The notes under the pieces: model-generated
The model's input: only the letters and a program-made list of their open reading frames with translations
Told to the model about the DNA's origin: nothing
Databases searched by the model: none
Part shown: positions 15,481-26,505 of the stretch, piece by piece
Layout of the letters: every line of letters starts with the position of its first letter
How positions within the stretch are numbered: the first letter of the stretch is position 1
Assembly (NCBI GenBank): GCA_934234035.1
Contig: CAKQHH010000011.1
Coordinates: 1 to 52,082 of the forward strand
DNA: 52,082 bases
DNA from: an uncultured Clostridia bacterium
GTDB lineage: Bacteria; Bacillota; Clostridia; Peptostreptococcales; Anaerovoracaceae
Direction: 5' to 3'
Translations under genes and position numbers: made by a program

Positions 15481-18400
15481 TTACAGTTTTCTCTTCTTCC
15501 GGCTTCCGGCCAGCGCTGCAAGGACTGCAGCGGATGCGCCCAGCAGACCCAGATACAGGTCCGTATTGCTGTCATCCCCGGTGAACGGACCGATATTGTT
15601 GTTATCGTCCTTTCCGCCGTGCTTTCCGTTCGAATTCGATTTCACTGTTTTTGTCTTATACCGGTTATAGAAGCGGATCTCCTTCTTGGTTCCGGTGGAC
15701 CATTTCACGGACAGCGTTCCGTCCAGGTTATCCGTAACCGTCGCCGTTACATTATATGCATTCGCATCATAGGTTACATGCTTTGCATTGCCCTTTACTT
15801 CCTTGACGGTGTAGTTGTAAGTACCCACCTCGTCGAAGGTCAGGCTCTTAAAGGTAACCTTTCCGTCGGCGTTGTTCTTCGCTTCCGCAACGTTCTTTCC
15901 GCCCTGATCCTTCAGAACAAAGGTGAATTCCTTGTTCTTCAGTTTCCGGCCAGTTAGCGTCTTCCGGATTTTCACCGTATCCGTTACAGAGGAGTCCTTG
16001 GAAGTAGTGCTGTAGGTGTTGTTAAACGCGAACAGCGGTGCTTCCTTCGGTTCCGTCTCTGCCGTGATATGGCCTTCTCCGTCATCCTTTACGGTGACCT
16101 TTACGGTCTTGGTCTCGGTATCGTTGGCAACGCCCGGCCGCTCTCCGGCTTCTTTTACCTGATAGGTAAAGGTCTTCTCCGTCTCGTCGCCCAGGTCATC
16201 CTTGCCGTAAGTGATGGTTCCGAAGTCGACGTTTCCGCCTTCTTCGTTCTTCACTTCCGTCTTCTCCGGCATCGGTGCGTTCCCTTCATCGGAGGTCACA
16301 TTAAAGGTGAATTCGTCCGCCTTCAGCGGCCGTCCCTCCAGTACCTTCTGTCCGTTGAAGTGAACCGTTGCCTTATCCGACTTGTACAGGTTCTCAAAAG
16401 CAAGCTTCGAGCCCTCTTCCGATTCTGCCGTCAGGGTTCCGTCTCCGTTGTCCGTTACCTCCACCCGGAAGGTCGGCGCCTGGGTGTTTGCCTGCAGGGC
16501 GCTGTTGTCCGATGCATTCTCGATTACCACATAGTCGATGTAGTATCTTGCACCGTTATCCAGCTCTGCCTTGTCGGCATATCCCTTTGCCACCAGCTTC
16601 TCCAGGTCGGAAATGGTGTAGGTCAGTTTGCCAAAACCAATTTCGGCATCCTTACCGCTTCCGGTGGTTCCGGTGGTTACCGCTTCTCCATCCGTATGGC
16701 CGGCGTAGTATACGCTGAACTTGAACTGGTTGTCTTTTACAGACAGCTTGTTTCCGTTCTCACTCAGCAGTGTCTTGGTTCCGGCCGGTGTGTATTCACC
16801 GGATGCTTCGTAAATGTTCTTAAATGTCGGAGTTTCCTCCTGAACTGCCGTCATGATGCCGTTTTCCTTGGCAACCTTTACCTTGAATGTCTTTTCCTTG
16901 GTGTCGTAGGTCATTCCGGCTTTTCCGCCGTCCTTCTCCGTTACGGTGAATGTGTACTCTCCCTCCTTAGAGAACTCGGCTCTTCCAAAGGAGAATGTGG
17001 ACTTCTGACCGTCTCTCATTCCGCTCAGGCTTGCATGGGTGTCATCCAGAACGATGTCCTTCTCGTCGATGGCTTTCTGAGTTGCCTCATCCCCGGCCTT
17101 CAGCGTGAACTCGAACTTTTCGTCCTTCACCATGCTGCGGCCTGTCAGTTCCTTCGTTCCGGTGATGGCGGTGTCGCCGTCCATGGATGCCGGTGCATAC
17201 TCATTGGTAAATACCATTTCATCGGCACTCTTGTCGCCGGCGGTGATGCTCTGTTCGGCCTTCAGCTCGCCCTTTACATCCGTTACCTTGTAGGTCAGGG
17301 TGTATTCGGTGGAGTCGTAGTTGTAGCTGGACTCGTTTCCGTTCTCCTCTGCCACCTTGTAGGTGTAGGTTCCGGCTTTATCGAAGGTAATCTTTCCGAA
17401 ATCTGCCTTTCCTTCGCCCGTAATCGATGCCGACTTCACGCTGTCCTTGCTGCCTTCCGGCATCGGCGCATTGTCTTTACCGGTGAGGGTGAAGCGGAAG
17501 GTGCTGTCCTTCGCCGGGTTTCCTCCGGCAATCTTCTTCTCCACGCTCGGAGTCGCATCCGTCGGATCCACCGTGTAGGTGTTCTTGAACAGGATTGCTC
17601 CGGTTCCGCTGGTCCAGGTGACTTTCAGCGTACCGTCCAGGTTATCTGTTACAGCAGCGCTGACGTTATACGAATTCTTATCGTAGGTGATGTGTCGGTC
17701 ATTTCCGGCCACCTCTTCTACAGTGTAGTTGTAGGTTCCCACATTCTTGAAGGTCAGCTTCTTGAAGGTGATGTTTCCATCCTTGTCGTTGACTGCATTG
17801 TCAACGGTCTTTCCTTCCTCGTTCTTCAGAACGAAGTGGAATTCGCCCTCTTCCATAGACCGTCCGGCAAGAGCCTTCTTGATCTGAACCTGACCGGTGA
17901 CAGAGGAATCCATCGGCTGAGTGCTGTACGTATTGTTAAATGCGAACAGCGGTGCCGCATTCGGATCGGTCTCTGCCGTGATGTGGCCCTTTCCGTCATC
18001 CTTTACCGTGACCTTTACGGTCTTTGTCTCGGTGTCGTTGGCAACACCCGGCCGGTTTCCGGATTCTTTTACCTTGTAAGTAAATGTCTTCTCCGTCTCG
18101 TCGCCCAGGTCATCCTTGCCGTAGGTGATGGTTCCAAAGCTAATCTGGCCGTTGGCCTTGTTCTTCACTTCCGTCTGCTCCGGCATCGGGGCATTTTCAT
18201 CATCGGACGTCACATGGAATGTGAACTCATCCGCATTCAGCTTACGGCCTTCCAGTACTTTCAGACCTTCAAAGCTTACCGTTGCCTTCTCCGACTTGTA
18301 CTCGTTCTCGAAATCCAGCTTCTTTCCGGTTCCGGATTCCACGGACAGTCTGCCGCCGGCATTGTCCTTTACCACTACCCGGAACGGTGTGGACTGGGTA

Positions 18401-21400
18401 TTCTGCTGCAGCGCACTGTTGCCCGTTGCATTCTCGGTGACCACATAGTTAATGCTGTATTCTGCACCGTCTTCCTTTGCGGTCTTTGCTGCGTAACCCT
18501 TCGTCACCAGCTTCTCCAAATCGGAAACGGTGTAGGACAGGGTGCCGAAATGAATGGCTGCATCCTTGCCGCTTGTGGTGACTCCCGTGGTTACCGGTTT
18601 CTGATCTTCATGACCGGCGTAGTATACGCTGAACTTGAACTCACCGGCCTTAACCGTCAGCTTGTTCTTCTTTTCGCTCAGAAGTGTCTTCGTTCCTTCC
18701 GGCGTGTACTCTCCGGCTGCCTCGTAGGTGTTCCGGAATGCCGGGGTCTCTTCCTGAACCGCAGTCATAACGCCGTCCTTCTTGGAGACCTTAACCTTGA
18801 GGACCTTTTCATTATCGTCATAGGTCATTCCGGCCTTTCCGCCGTCTTTCTCCGTTACGGTAAAAGTATATTCCCCTTCTTTGGAGAATTCCGCTCTGCC
18901 AAAGGAGAAGGTGGCTTTCTCGCCGTCCTTCATACCACTCAGGCTTGCGTTGGTATCGTCCAGAACGATATCCTTCTCGTCGATGGCCTTCTGCGTTGCC
19001 GCATCGCCGACCTTCAGTGCGAATTCGAACTTCTCTCCCTTCAGCATGCTTCGTCCTACCAGTTCTTTCGTACCGGTAATGGCCGCATCGCCTTCCATAG
19101 ACGCCGGTGCGTACTTGTTGGTAAATACCATTGCATCTGCACTCTTGCCGCCGGCGGTGATGCTCTGCGCTGCTTTCAATGTACCTCTTACATCCGTTAC
19201 CTTATATGTCAGGGTGTATTCGGTGGAATCGTAGTTGTAGCTGGACTCATTTCCAAGCTTCTCGGTAACCTTATAGGTGTAGGTTCCGGCTTTATCGAAG
19301 GTAATCTTTCCGAAATCCGCCTTTCCTTCGCCCGTGATCGTTACCGACTTCTTGCCATCTTTGCTGCCTTCCGGCATCGGTGCATTGTCGCTGCCGGTGA
19401 TGGTAAAGTGGAAAGTGCTGTCCTTTGACGGCTGCTTTCCGCTAATCTTCTTCTCCACGCTCGGCGCTGCATCCGTCGAATCCGGCGTGTAGGTGTTCTT
19501 AAACAGGATTGCCCCGGTTCCGCTCTTCCAGGTGACCTTCAGAGTACCATCCAGATTATCCGTTACAACCGCACTAACACTGTACGAAGTCGTATCGTAG
19601 GTGATGTGTCTGTCGTTTCCGGCAGTCTCCTCTACGGTGTAATTGTAAGTGCCCACATTCTTGAAGGTCAGCTTATCGAAGGTGATGTTTCCATCCTTAT
19701 CGTTGGTCGCATTGCCAACGGTCTTTCCCTTTTCGTCCTTCAATACAAAGTGGAATTCGCCGTCTTCCATCGCACGTCCGGCCAGTGCCTTCTTGATGGA
19801 GACCTGTCCGGTGACAGAGGATTCCTTGGAGCTTGTACTGTACGTATTGGTAAACGTGAACAGCGGTGCCGCCTTTGGATCCAGCTCAGCCGTGATGTGG
19901 CCCTTTCCGTCATCCGTTACCGTTACCTTTACGGTCTTGGTCTCGGTGTCGTTGGCAACGCCCGGATGATTTCCGGATTCGGTAACCTTATAGGTAAAGG
20001 TTTTTTCCGTCGCATCTCCCAAATCGTTTTTGCCGTAGGTGATGGTTCCGAAGTTTACACTGCCGTTCGCATGATTCTTCACTTCCGTCTGCTCCGGCAT
20101 CGGTGCGTTGGCATCGTCGGAAGCAATCTTAAAGCTGAACTCGCCCGCCTTCAGACTGCGGCCTTCCAGTACCTTCAGTCCTTCGAAGTTTACGTTAGCC
20201 TTTTCCGACTTGTATACGTTCTCGAAATTCAGCTTCTTTCCGGTTCCGGATTCCACGGTCAGCTTTCCGGTTCCGTTATCCTTCACTACTACCCGGAAGG
20301 TCTGGGTCTGAGTGTTCTGCTGCAGCGCACTGTTGCCCGTTGCATTCTCGGTTACCCCATAGTTAATGCTGTATTCGGCACCGTTCGCCAGCACCTTCTT
20401 ATCGGCATAGCCCTTTGCCACCAGCTTCTCCAGGCCGGAGATGGTGTAGGACAGAGTACCGAAGTGAATCGGTGCATACTTTCCGTTTCCGGTGGTTCCG
20501 GTGATTACCGAATCCTGATCTTCATGACCGGCGTAGTATACGCTGAACTTGAACTGATCATCCTTTACGGACATCTTGTTTCCGTTTTCATTCAGCAGTG
20601 TTTTGCTGCCTTCCGGCGTGTACTCTCCGGATGCCTCGTAGGTGTTCTTGAATGCCGGTGTCTTTTCCTGAACCGCAGTCATGATGCCGTTTACCTTGGA
20701 CACCTTCACCTTCAAGGTCTTGCTCTCGGTATCGTACTTCATTCCCGGTTTGCCGCCGTCTCTCTCCGTTACGAGGAAGGTGTATTCTCCTTCTTTGGCG
20801 AATTCCGCTCTGCCGAACATGAATGTTGTGGTGGAGCCATTTGACAAAGTACTTACCCTTGCATTGGTACTTCCCAGAACGATATCCTTCTCATCGATAG
20901 CTTTCTGTGTTGCCTCATCGCCGGCCTTCAGCGTGAAGTTGAATTCTTCATCCTTCAGCATATTCCGGCCAATCAGTGTCTTGGTTCCGGTGAGAGCGGT
21001 ATCCCCATCCAGGGATGCCGGTGCATACTTGTTGGTAAATACCATGCTATCTGCACTCTTGCCGCCGGCGGTGATGCTCTTCTCCGCCTTCAGCTCGCCA
21101 TCTACATCCTTCACCTTGTAGGTCAGAGTGTATTCGGTGGCATCGTAATCGTAGCTGGACTCGCTTCCAATCTTCTCGGTGACCTTATAGGTGTAGGTTC
21201 CGGCCTGGGAGAAAGTAATCTTTCCGAAGTCCGCCTTTCCTTCACCTGTAATCGCTGCCGACTTCGTACCGTCCTTGCTGCCTTCCGGCATCGGCGCATT
21301 GTCGCTTCCGGTGATAGTGAAGTGGAATGTGCTGTCCTTCGCCGGGTTTCCCCCGGCAATCTTCTTCTCCACACTCGGAGTCGCATCCGTCGGATCCACC

Positions 21401-24400
21401 GTGTAGGTGTTCTTGAACAGGATTGCTCCGGTTCCGCCGGTCCAGGTGACCTTCAGCGTACCATCCAGGTTATCCGTTACAACCGCACTGACTGCATACG
21501 AAGTCGTATCGTAGGTGATGTGTCGGTCGTTTCCGGCCACTTCTTCTACCGTGTAATTGTAGGTGCCCACACTCTTGAATGCCAGCTTCTTGAAGGTGAT
21601 GTTTCCATCCTTGTCGTTGACTGCATTGTCAACGGCCTTTCCTTCCTCGTTCTTCAGCACGAAGTGGAATTCGCCCGCTTCCATAGCCCGTCCGGCCAGT
21701 GCCTTCTTGATCTGAACCTGACCGGTGACAGAGGAATCCATCGGCTGAGTGCTGTACGTATTGTTAAATGCGAACAGCGGTGCCGCATTCGGATCGGTCT
21801 CTGCCGTGATGTGGCCCTTTCCGTCATCCTTTACGGTGACCTTTACGGTCTTGGTTTCGGTGTCGTTGCTTACTCCCGGGTGTCTTCCGGATTCAGTAAT
21901 CTTATAGGTAAAGGTCTTCTCCGTGGCATCCCCCAGATTGCCCTTGCCATAGGTAATGGTTCCAAAGTTCACAGAACCATTCGCTTTATTCTGCACTTCC
22001 GTCTGCTCCGGCATCGGTGCATTCGCTTCATCGGATGTAATCTTGAAGCTGAATTCATCGGCCTTCAGCTTACGGCCTTCCAGCACCTTCTGTCCTGCAA
22101 AGTTTACCGTTGCCTTTTCCGACTTGTACAGATTCTCGAACGCAATCTTCTGTCCGGTTACGGACTTCACCGCCAGTTTACCGGTTCCGTTGTCCGTTAC
22201 CACTACTCGGAAAGTCTGAATCTGGGTATTCTGCTGCAGCGCACTGTTGTCCGTTGCATTCTCGGTGACCGTATAGTTGATGCTGTACTCCGCACCGTCC
22301 GCCAATACCTTCTTGTCCGCATAGCCCTTTGCTGTCAACTTCTCCAGACTGGAAATGGTGTAAGACAGCTTGCCAAACTGAATGGCTGCATCCTTGCCGC
22401 CGGCTGTGGTTCCGGTAACGACCGGCGCCTGATCTTCGTGGCCGGCATAGTATACGCTGAACTCGAACTGATTGTCCTTTACCGACAGCTTATTTCCATT
22501 CTCATCCAGCAGCGTCTTCGTACCTGCCGGTATGTATTCTCCGGAGGCCTCGTAAGTGTTCTTAAATGCCGGCTTGCTTTCCTGAACCGTGCTCATGACA
22601 CCGTTCTTCTTGAACACCTTAACCTTAAAGGTCTTCGCCTCGGTGTCGTAGGTCATCCCGGCCTTGTTGCCGTCCTTCTCCGTTACGGTAAAAGTATATT
22701 CTCCTTCCTTGGAGAATTCCGCTCTGCCGAAGGAGAAGGTCGCCTTCTCGCCGTCCTTCATACCGCTCAGGCTTGCGTTGGTGTCGTCCAGAACGATATC
22801 CTTCTCATCGATTGCCTTCTGAGTCGCCTCGTCTCCGGCCTTCAATGTGAACTCAAACTGCTCGTCCGCCTGCATGCTGCGTCCCACCAGTTCCTTTGTA
22901 CCGGTAATGGCCGCATCGCCCTCCATGGATGCCGGTGCATACTCATTGGTAAATACCATTGCATTTACACTCTTACCGCCGGCGGTGATGCTCTGCTCTG
23001 CTTTCAGCTCGCCCCGTACATCCGTTACCTTGTAGGTCAGGGTGTATTCGGTGGAGTCGTAATTGTAGCTGGCCTCATTGCCCAGCTTCTCGGTTACCTT
23101 GTAGGTATAGGTTCCGGCCCGGGTAAAGGTAATCTTTCCGAAGTCCGTCTGTCCTTCCCCTGTAATCGTTTCCGTCTTCTCGCCGTCCACGCTTCCCTTC
23201 GGCATCGGTGCATTGTCGGTGCCGGTGAGGGTGAAGCGGAAAGTGCTGTCCTTCGCCGGGTTTCCTCCGGTAATCTTCTTCTCCACGCTCGGAGTCGCAT
23301 CCGTCGGATCTACCGTATAGGTGTTCTTAAACAGAATCGTGCCGTTTCCGCCGGTCCAGGTGACCTTCAGAGTGCCGTCAAAATTATCCGTTACAACCGC
23401 GCTGACTTTATACGAAGTTGCATCGTAAGTGATGTGGCTGTCGTTTCCGGCCACTTCCTCTACGGTGTAGTTGTAGGTGCCCACGTTCTTGAAGGTCAGT
23501 GCCGGGAAGGTGATGTTTCCATCCTTATCGTTGGTCGCATTGCCAACGGTCTTTCCCTTTTCATCCTTCAATACAAAGTGGAATTCGCCGTCTTCCATGG
23601 CACGGCCGGCCAGCGCCTTCTTGATCTGAACCTGACCGGTGACAGAGGATTCCTGAGAGGAAGTGCTGTACGTATTGTTAAACGTAAACAGCGGCGCCGC
23701 CTTCGGATCCAGCTCTGCCGTGATGTGACCCTTTCCGTCATCCTTTACCGTTACCTTTACAGTCTTGGTTTCGGTGTCGTTGGCAACGCCCGGATGATTT
23801 CCGGATTCGCTGACCTTGTAGGTAAAGGTCTTCTCCGTCGCATCGCCCAGATCGTCCTTTCCATAGGTGACGGTTCCGAAGTTCACGCGGCCGTTGGCCT
23901 TATTCTGTGCCTCTCTCGCTTCCGGCATCGGTGCGTCGGCATCGTCAGAGGTCACCTTAAAGGTAAATTCATTCGCCTTCAGATTCCGACCTTCCAGAAT
24001 CTTCAGTCCTTCAAAGTTTACCGTCGCCTTTTCCGACTTATATTCGTTTTCAAAATTCAGCTTCTGTCCGGATGCGGCTTTCACCGACAGTTTCCCGGTT
24101 CCGTTATCCGTTACCACTACCCGGAAGGTCTGGGTCTGAGTGTTCTGCTGCAGCGCACTGTTTCCCGTATCCTTCTCGGTTACCGCATAGTTGATGCTGT
24201 ATTCAGCGCCGTTCTCCAACACCTTCTTATCGGCGTATCCCTTTGCCACCAGCTTCTCCAGGTCGGAGATGCTGTAGGACAGGGTACCGAAGCGAATCGG
24301 TGCATCCTTGCCGCTTCCCGTGGTTCCGGTGGTCACCGGTTCCCGATCCTCATGACCGGAATAGTATACATTGAACTCAAACTGACCGTCTTTCACAGAC

Positions 24401-26505
24401 AGCTTGTTTCCGTTCTCGTTCAGCAGGGTCTTGGTACCTGCCGGTGTGTATTCTCCGGTGGCTTCATAGACGTTTTTGTAGCTTGGCGAATTCATCTGAA
24501 CCGCTTTCAGCACACCGTCTTCCTTGGAAACCTTCACCTTCAGGATTTTCCCCTGGGTGTCGTATTTCATTCCCGGTTTGCCGCCGTCCTTCTCCGTTAC
24601 GATAAAGGTATATTCTCCTTCCTTGGAGAATTCCGCTCTGCCGAACATGAAAGTCGTAGTGGATCCGTCCGCCAAAGTGCTTACCCTTGCATTGGTGCTT
24701 CCCAGCACGATATCCTTCTCGTCGATAGCCTTCTGTGTGGCCTCATCGCCGGCCTTCAGGGTGAAGTTGAATTCTTCGTCCTTCAGCATGTTCCGGCCAA
24801 TGAGCGTCTTGAGTCCGGTGATGGCGGTATCGCCGTCCATCACTGCAGGGGTAAAGGTATTCGTTACGGTTGCGGACAGCGTACTGTCTGCGTCCACCAC
24901 TTCCAAATGGCCTTTATTATCTGCCACCTTTACGGTAAGGGTGCGTTCCCGGTTGTCGTAATCCCAGCCGCCCGCTGTCGTCGTTGTGGTTTCCTTAACT
25001 TTGAACTGATAGGTTCCGGCCTTGGTGATTTCCACCGGCTGGAAGGATTTTGTTTCCGCGCCGTCTGACGGAATATTGCCGGAAGTCTTCACTTCGGTGT
25101 TTGCCGGCATCTTCACCGCGTCCCCGTAGTTCTCCGCTGCGGTCAGCTTGAAGGTGAACGGTTCTGCAGATTTCTTTCCGACTACCACCTTTGTAACCTT
25201 CAGTGCGGCATCACCTTTCAGCTCCAGCTTCTCCGGCTTATATGTATTGGTAATTACCGTATTTCCATCCGCATCCGTACTCTCTGCGGAAGTGTAGAAC
25301 GGTACCGTATCTTCTTTTATCGTGTATTTATATTCTTTATCGTTTGCATCGAATTTATCCAGATTGTCGAACGTCCATTTCCAGTCGTCCGCTTCGGTGA
25401 CCGTCTTGGTCTTGATTTCCTCGCCGTTTCGGAGAAGGTGAATCGTAATGGATTCCGGGCGCATCCGGCTCCGGTCGTTGGAATCCGACCAAACCTTCTC
25501 TACCTGAACGCGGGTCACCGGCTTATGATATTCGTTATTGAATTCTGCCGAGCTGCCGCTTTTACCGCCGTTCAGATATTCTGCTTTCGCGCTCAGCTTG
25601 CTCTTATTCCGGTCATACGAAACGGTCACGTTTACCGTATGCGATGCAGAATCGTTGGTTACGTTGGCCATGCTTCCGCTCTCGGTAATCGTGTATCTAA
25701 AGGTTCTTGAGTTCGACCCCTTCAAATCCGCACGGGTAAAACGAATTTCGCCAAAGGTGAAATATTCCACCGCGCCGTCTTCCGGTTGAATGCGGGCGGT
25801 TGTCTTTTCCGGCATCGGTGCGTCGTCCGTATCCGCCTTAATGGCAAAATTCCAGGAATCTCCCTTCTTGAAATTCCGGCCCTTCAAATTCTTAATGCCA
25901 TCGATTTCCACTGAGCCGCTGTCCGTTTCCGGTTTATCCACGACCTGCCCGGTCTTCACGTAGTATACAACACCGTCCACGTTAACATAGGAGCTTTCCG
26001 CCTTGGAAACGTACCACAGGACGTCAATCTCCCCCTTCGCGTACAGCGTCGCGTACTTGGTCCCCAGCGCCTTCTCAATGGATGTCTGGATGACATCTCG
26101 GGAAGGTTCCTGAAGGATATTATTGTATACGGTCTCGAAATACTTGTGCAGTGCCTCCGTGTTGGTTTCTGTATCGAAGGAGTCGTACAGATTTACGTTT
26201 CCGCCGGTAATTATTTTTTCTCCACCGGGCACGTTTGCGGTTTTGGTCAGCACTTTGCCGTCCACGGAAGTGTAATCGCTTCCGCCGCTTCCGTACACGT
26301 AATCGGATGCCGTAGTCCCTACCGGAAAGTAGTGGCTCGGGCTGTAATGTGTTGTACCGTCCTCCGTCTGCGTACTGCTGTCATACCGAATAAAAAAATG
26401 TGCATCATAACCATCATCCGCAGATGACGAAAATGGTGCAAATAAAAACACAGCAAATAAAACCAGCAACCATAAGGTTGCCTTCCTGGAAATTTTGTTC
26501 CCCAT
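15481..26505 (-). CDS. Giant repetitive cell-wall-anchored adhesin, 3674 residues
   Basis: A secreted surface stalk protein. Residues 1-29 are a signal peptide (ends FSSSADD). A unique head (about 30-195) is followed by one Spy0128-type domain (about 200-320), a Cna_B-type domain (about 330-430, VEKVWSDSNDRSRMRP), another isopeptide-type domain, and then five copies of a 638-residue module from residue 556. Each module has five isopeptide domains; the last copy has four, giving about 27 domains in all. Domains start G-x-K-x-L-x-GR and end F-x-N-x-Y, and many carry a Y-x-V-x-E strand, so autocatalytic Lys-Asn bonds are expected. The C-terminus has GPFTGD, a hydrophobic span and RKKRKL, a non-canonical sorting signal. 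The SD is GAGG seven bases from the ATG. Expression is probably phase-variable through a G tract upstream. Confidence 0.93.
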   Translation of the reverse strand: MGNKISRKATLWLLVLFAVFLFAPFSSSADDGYDAHFFIRYDSSTQTEDGTTHYSPSHYFPVGTTASDYVYGSGGSDYTSVDGKVLTKTANVPGGEKIITGGNVNLYDSFDTETNTEALHKYFETVYNNILQEPSRDVIQTSIEKALGTKYATLYAKGEIDVLWYVSKAESSYVNVDGVVYYVKTGQVVDKPETDSGSVEIDGIKNLKGRNFKKGDSWNFAIKADTDDAPMPEKTTARIQPEDGAVEYFTFGEIRFTRADLKGSNSRTFRYTITESGSMANVTNDSASHTVNVTVSYDRNKSKLSAKAEYLNGGKSGSSAEFNNEYHKPVTRVQVEKVWSDSNDRSRMRPESITIHLLRNGEEIKTKTVTEADDWKWTFDNLDKFDANDKEYKYTIKEDTVPFYTSAESTDADGNTVITNTYKPEKLELKGDAALKVTKVVVGKKSAEPFTFKLTAAENYGDAVKMPANTEVKTSGNIPSDGAETKSFQPVEITKAGTYQFKVKETTTTTAGGWDYDNRERTLTVKVADNKGHLEVVDADSTLSATVTNTFTPAVMDGDTAITGLKTLIGRNMLKDEEFNFTLKAGDEATQKAIDEKDIVLGSTNARVSTLADGSTTTFMFGRAEFSKEGEYTFIVTEKDGGKPGMKYDTQGKILKVKVSKEDGVLKAVQMNSPSYKNVYEATGEYTPAGTKTLLNENGNKLSVKDGQFEFNVYYSGHEDREPVTTGTTGSGKDAPIRFGTLSYSISDLEKLVAKGYADKKVLENGAEYSINYAVTEKDTGNSALQQNTQTQTFRVVVTDNGTGKLSVKAASGQKLNFENEYKSEKATVNFEGLKILEGRNLKANEFTFKVTSDDADAPMPEAREAQNKANGRVNFGTVTYGKDDLGDATEKTFTYKVSESGNHPGVANDTETKTVKVTVKDDGKGHITAELDPKAAPLFTFNNTYSTSSQESSVTGQVQIKKALAGRAMEDGEFHFVLKDEKGKTVGNATNDKDGNITFPALTFKNVGTYNYTVEEVAGNDSHITYDATSYKVSAVVTDNFDGTLKVTWTGGNGTILFKNTYTVDPTDATPSVEKKITGGNPAKDSTFRFTLTGTDNAPMPKGSVDGEKTETITGEGQTDFGKITFTRAGTYTYKVTEKLGNEASYNYDSTEYTLTYKVTDVRGELKAEQSITAGGKSVNAMVFTNEYAPASMEGDAAITGTKELVGRSMQADEQFEFTLKAGDEATQKAIDEKDIVLDDTNASLSGMKDGEKATFSFGRAEFSKEGEYTFTVTEKDGNKAGMTYDTEAKTFKVKVFKKNGVMSTVQESKPAFKNTYEASGEYIPAGTKTLLDENGNKLSVKDNQFEFSVYYAGHEDQAPVVTGTTAGGKDAAIQFGKLSYTISSLEKLTAKGYADKKVLADGAEYSINYTVTENATDNSALQQNTQIQTFRVVVTDNGTGKLAVKSVTGQKIAFENLYKSEKATVNFAGQKVLEGRKLKADEFSFKITSDEANAPMPEQTEVQNKANGSVNFGTITYGKGNLGDATEKTFTYKITESGRHPGVSNDTETKTVKVTVKDDGKGHITAETDPNAAPLFAFNNTYSTQPMDSSVTGQVQIKKALAGRAMEAGEFHFVLKNEEGKAVDNAVNDKDGNITFKKLAFKSVGTYNYTVEEVAGNDRHITYDTTSYAVSAVVTDNLDGTLKVTWTGGTGAILFKNTYTVDPTDATPSVEKKIAGGNPAKDSTFHFTITGSDNAPMPEGSKDGTKSAAITGEGKADFGKITFSQAGTYTYKVTEKIGSESSYDYDATEYTLTYKVKDVDGELKAEKSITAGGKSADSMVFTNKYAPASLDGDTALTGTKTLIGRNMLKDEEFNFTLKAGDEATQKAIDEKDIVLGSTNARVSTLSNGSTTTFMFGRAEFAKEGEYTFLVTERDGGKPGMKYDTESKTLKVKVSKVNGIMTAVQEKTPAFKNTYEASGEYTPEGSKTLLNENGNKMSVKDDQFKFSVYYAGHEDQDSVITGTTGNGKYAPIHFGTLSYTISGLEKLVAKGYADKKVLANGAEYSINYGVTENATGNSALQQNTQTQTFRVVVKDNGTGKLTVESGTGKKLNFENVYKSEKANVNFEGLKVLEGRSLKAGEFSFKIASDDANAPMPEQTEVKNHANGSVNFGTITYGKNDLGDATEKTFTYKVTESGNHPGVANDTETKTVKVTVTDDGKGHITAELDPKAAPLFTFTNTYSTSSKESSVTGQVSIKKALAGRAMEDGEFHFVLKDEKGKTVGNATNDKDGNITFDKLTFKNVGTYNYTVEETAGNDRHITYDTTSYSVSAVVTDNLDGTLKVTWKSGTGAILFKNTYTPDSTDAAPSVEKKISGKQPSKDSTFHFTITGSDNAPMPEGSKDGKKSVTITGEGKADFGKITFDKAGTYTYKVTEKLGNESSYNYDSTEYTLTYKVTDVRGTLKAAQSITAGGKSADAMVFTNKYAPASMEGDAAITGTKELVGRSMLKGEKFEFALKVGDAATQKAIDEKDIVLDDTNASLSGMKDGEKATFSFGRAEFSKEGEYTFTVTEKDGGKAGMTYDDNEKVLKVKVSKKDGVMTAVQEETPAFRNTYEAAGEYTPEGTKTLLSEKKNKLTVKAGEFKFSVYYAGHEDQKPVTTGVTTSGKDAAIHFGTLSYTVSDLEKLVTKGYAAKTAKEDGAEYSINYVVTENATGNSALQQNTQSTPFRVVVKDNAGGRLSVESGTGKKLDFENEYKSEKATVSFEGLKVLEGRKLNADEFTFHVTSDDENAPMPEQTEVKNKANGQISFGTITYGKDDLGDETEKTFTYKVKESGNRPGVANDTETKTVKVTVKDDGKGHITAETDPNAAPLFAFNNTYSTQPMDSSVTGQVQIKKALAGRSMEEGEFHFVLKNEEGKTVDNAVNDKDGNITFKKLTFKNVGTYNYTVEEVAGNDRHITYDKNSYNVSAAVTDNLDGTLKVTWTSGTGAILFKNTYTVDPTDATPSVEKKIAGGNPAKDSTFRFTLTGKDNAPMPEGSKDSVKSASITGEGKADFGKITFDKAGTYTYKVAEENGNESSYNYDSTEYTLTYKVTDVKGELKAEQSITAGDKSADEMVFTNEYAPASMDGDTAITGTKELTGRSMVKDEKFEFTLKAGDEATQKAIDEKDIVLDDTHASLSGMRDGQKSTFSFGRAEFSKEGEYTFTVTEKDGGKAGMTYDTKEKTFKVKVAKENGIMTAVQEETPTFKNIYEASGEYTPAGTKTLLSENGNKLSVKDNQFKFSVYYAGHTDGEAVTTGTTGSGKDAEIGFGKLTYTISDLEKLVAKGYADKAELDNGARYYIDYVVIENASDNSALQANTQAPTFRVEVTDNGDGTLTAESEEGSKLAFENLYKSDKATVHFNGQKVLEGRPLKADEFTFNVTSDEGNAPMPEKTEVKNEEGGNVDFGTITYGKDDLGDETEKTFTYQVKEAGERPGVANDTETKTVKVTVKDDGEGHITAETEPKEAPLFAFNNTYSTTSKDSSVTDTVKIRKTLTGRKLKNKEFTFVLKDQGGKNVAEAKNNADGKVTFKSLTFDEVGTYNYTVKEVKGNAKHVTYDANAYNVTATVTDNLDGTLSVKWSTGTKKEIRFYNRYKTKTVKSNSNGKHGGKDDNNNIGPFTGDDSNTDLYLGLLGASAAVLAALAGSRKKRKL
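15651..24840. repeat. Five tandem copies of a 1914-bp (638-codon) coding module
   Basis: The homologous 20-mer around the phrase AITG-K starts at 24821, 22907, 20993, 19079 and 17165: four intervals of exactly 1914 bp. Module starts are therefore 24840, 22926, 21012, 19098 and 17184 on the minus strand. The fifth copy lacks the last domain. Copies differ by scattered substitutions but not by indels. Confidence 0.92.

Noticed and set aside
15500..25070. Very long open frames on the plus strand opposite the giant adhesin gene (for example 16069-19428 and 21322-25068)
   Set aside because: They mirror the repeat modules, lack ribosome sites and have no recognisable domain. The stop-free antisense frame follows from the biased codon use of the adhesin.
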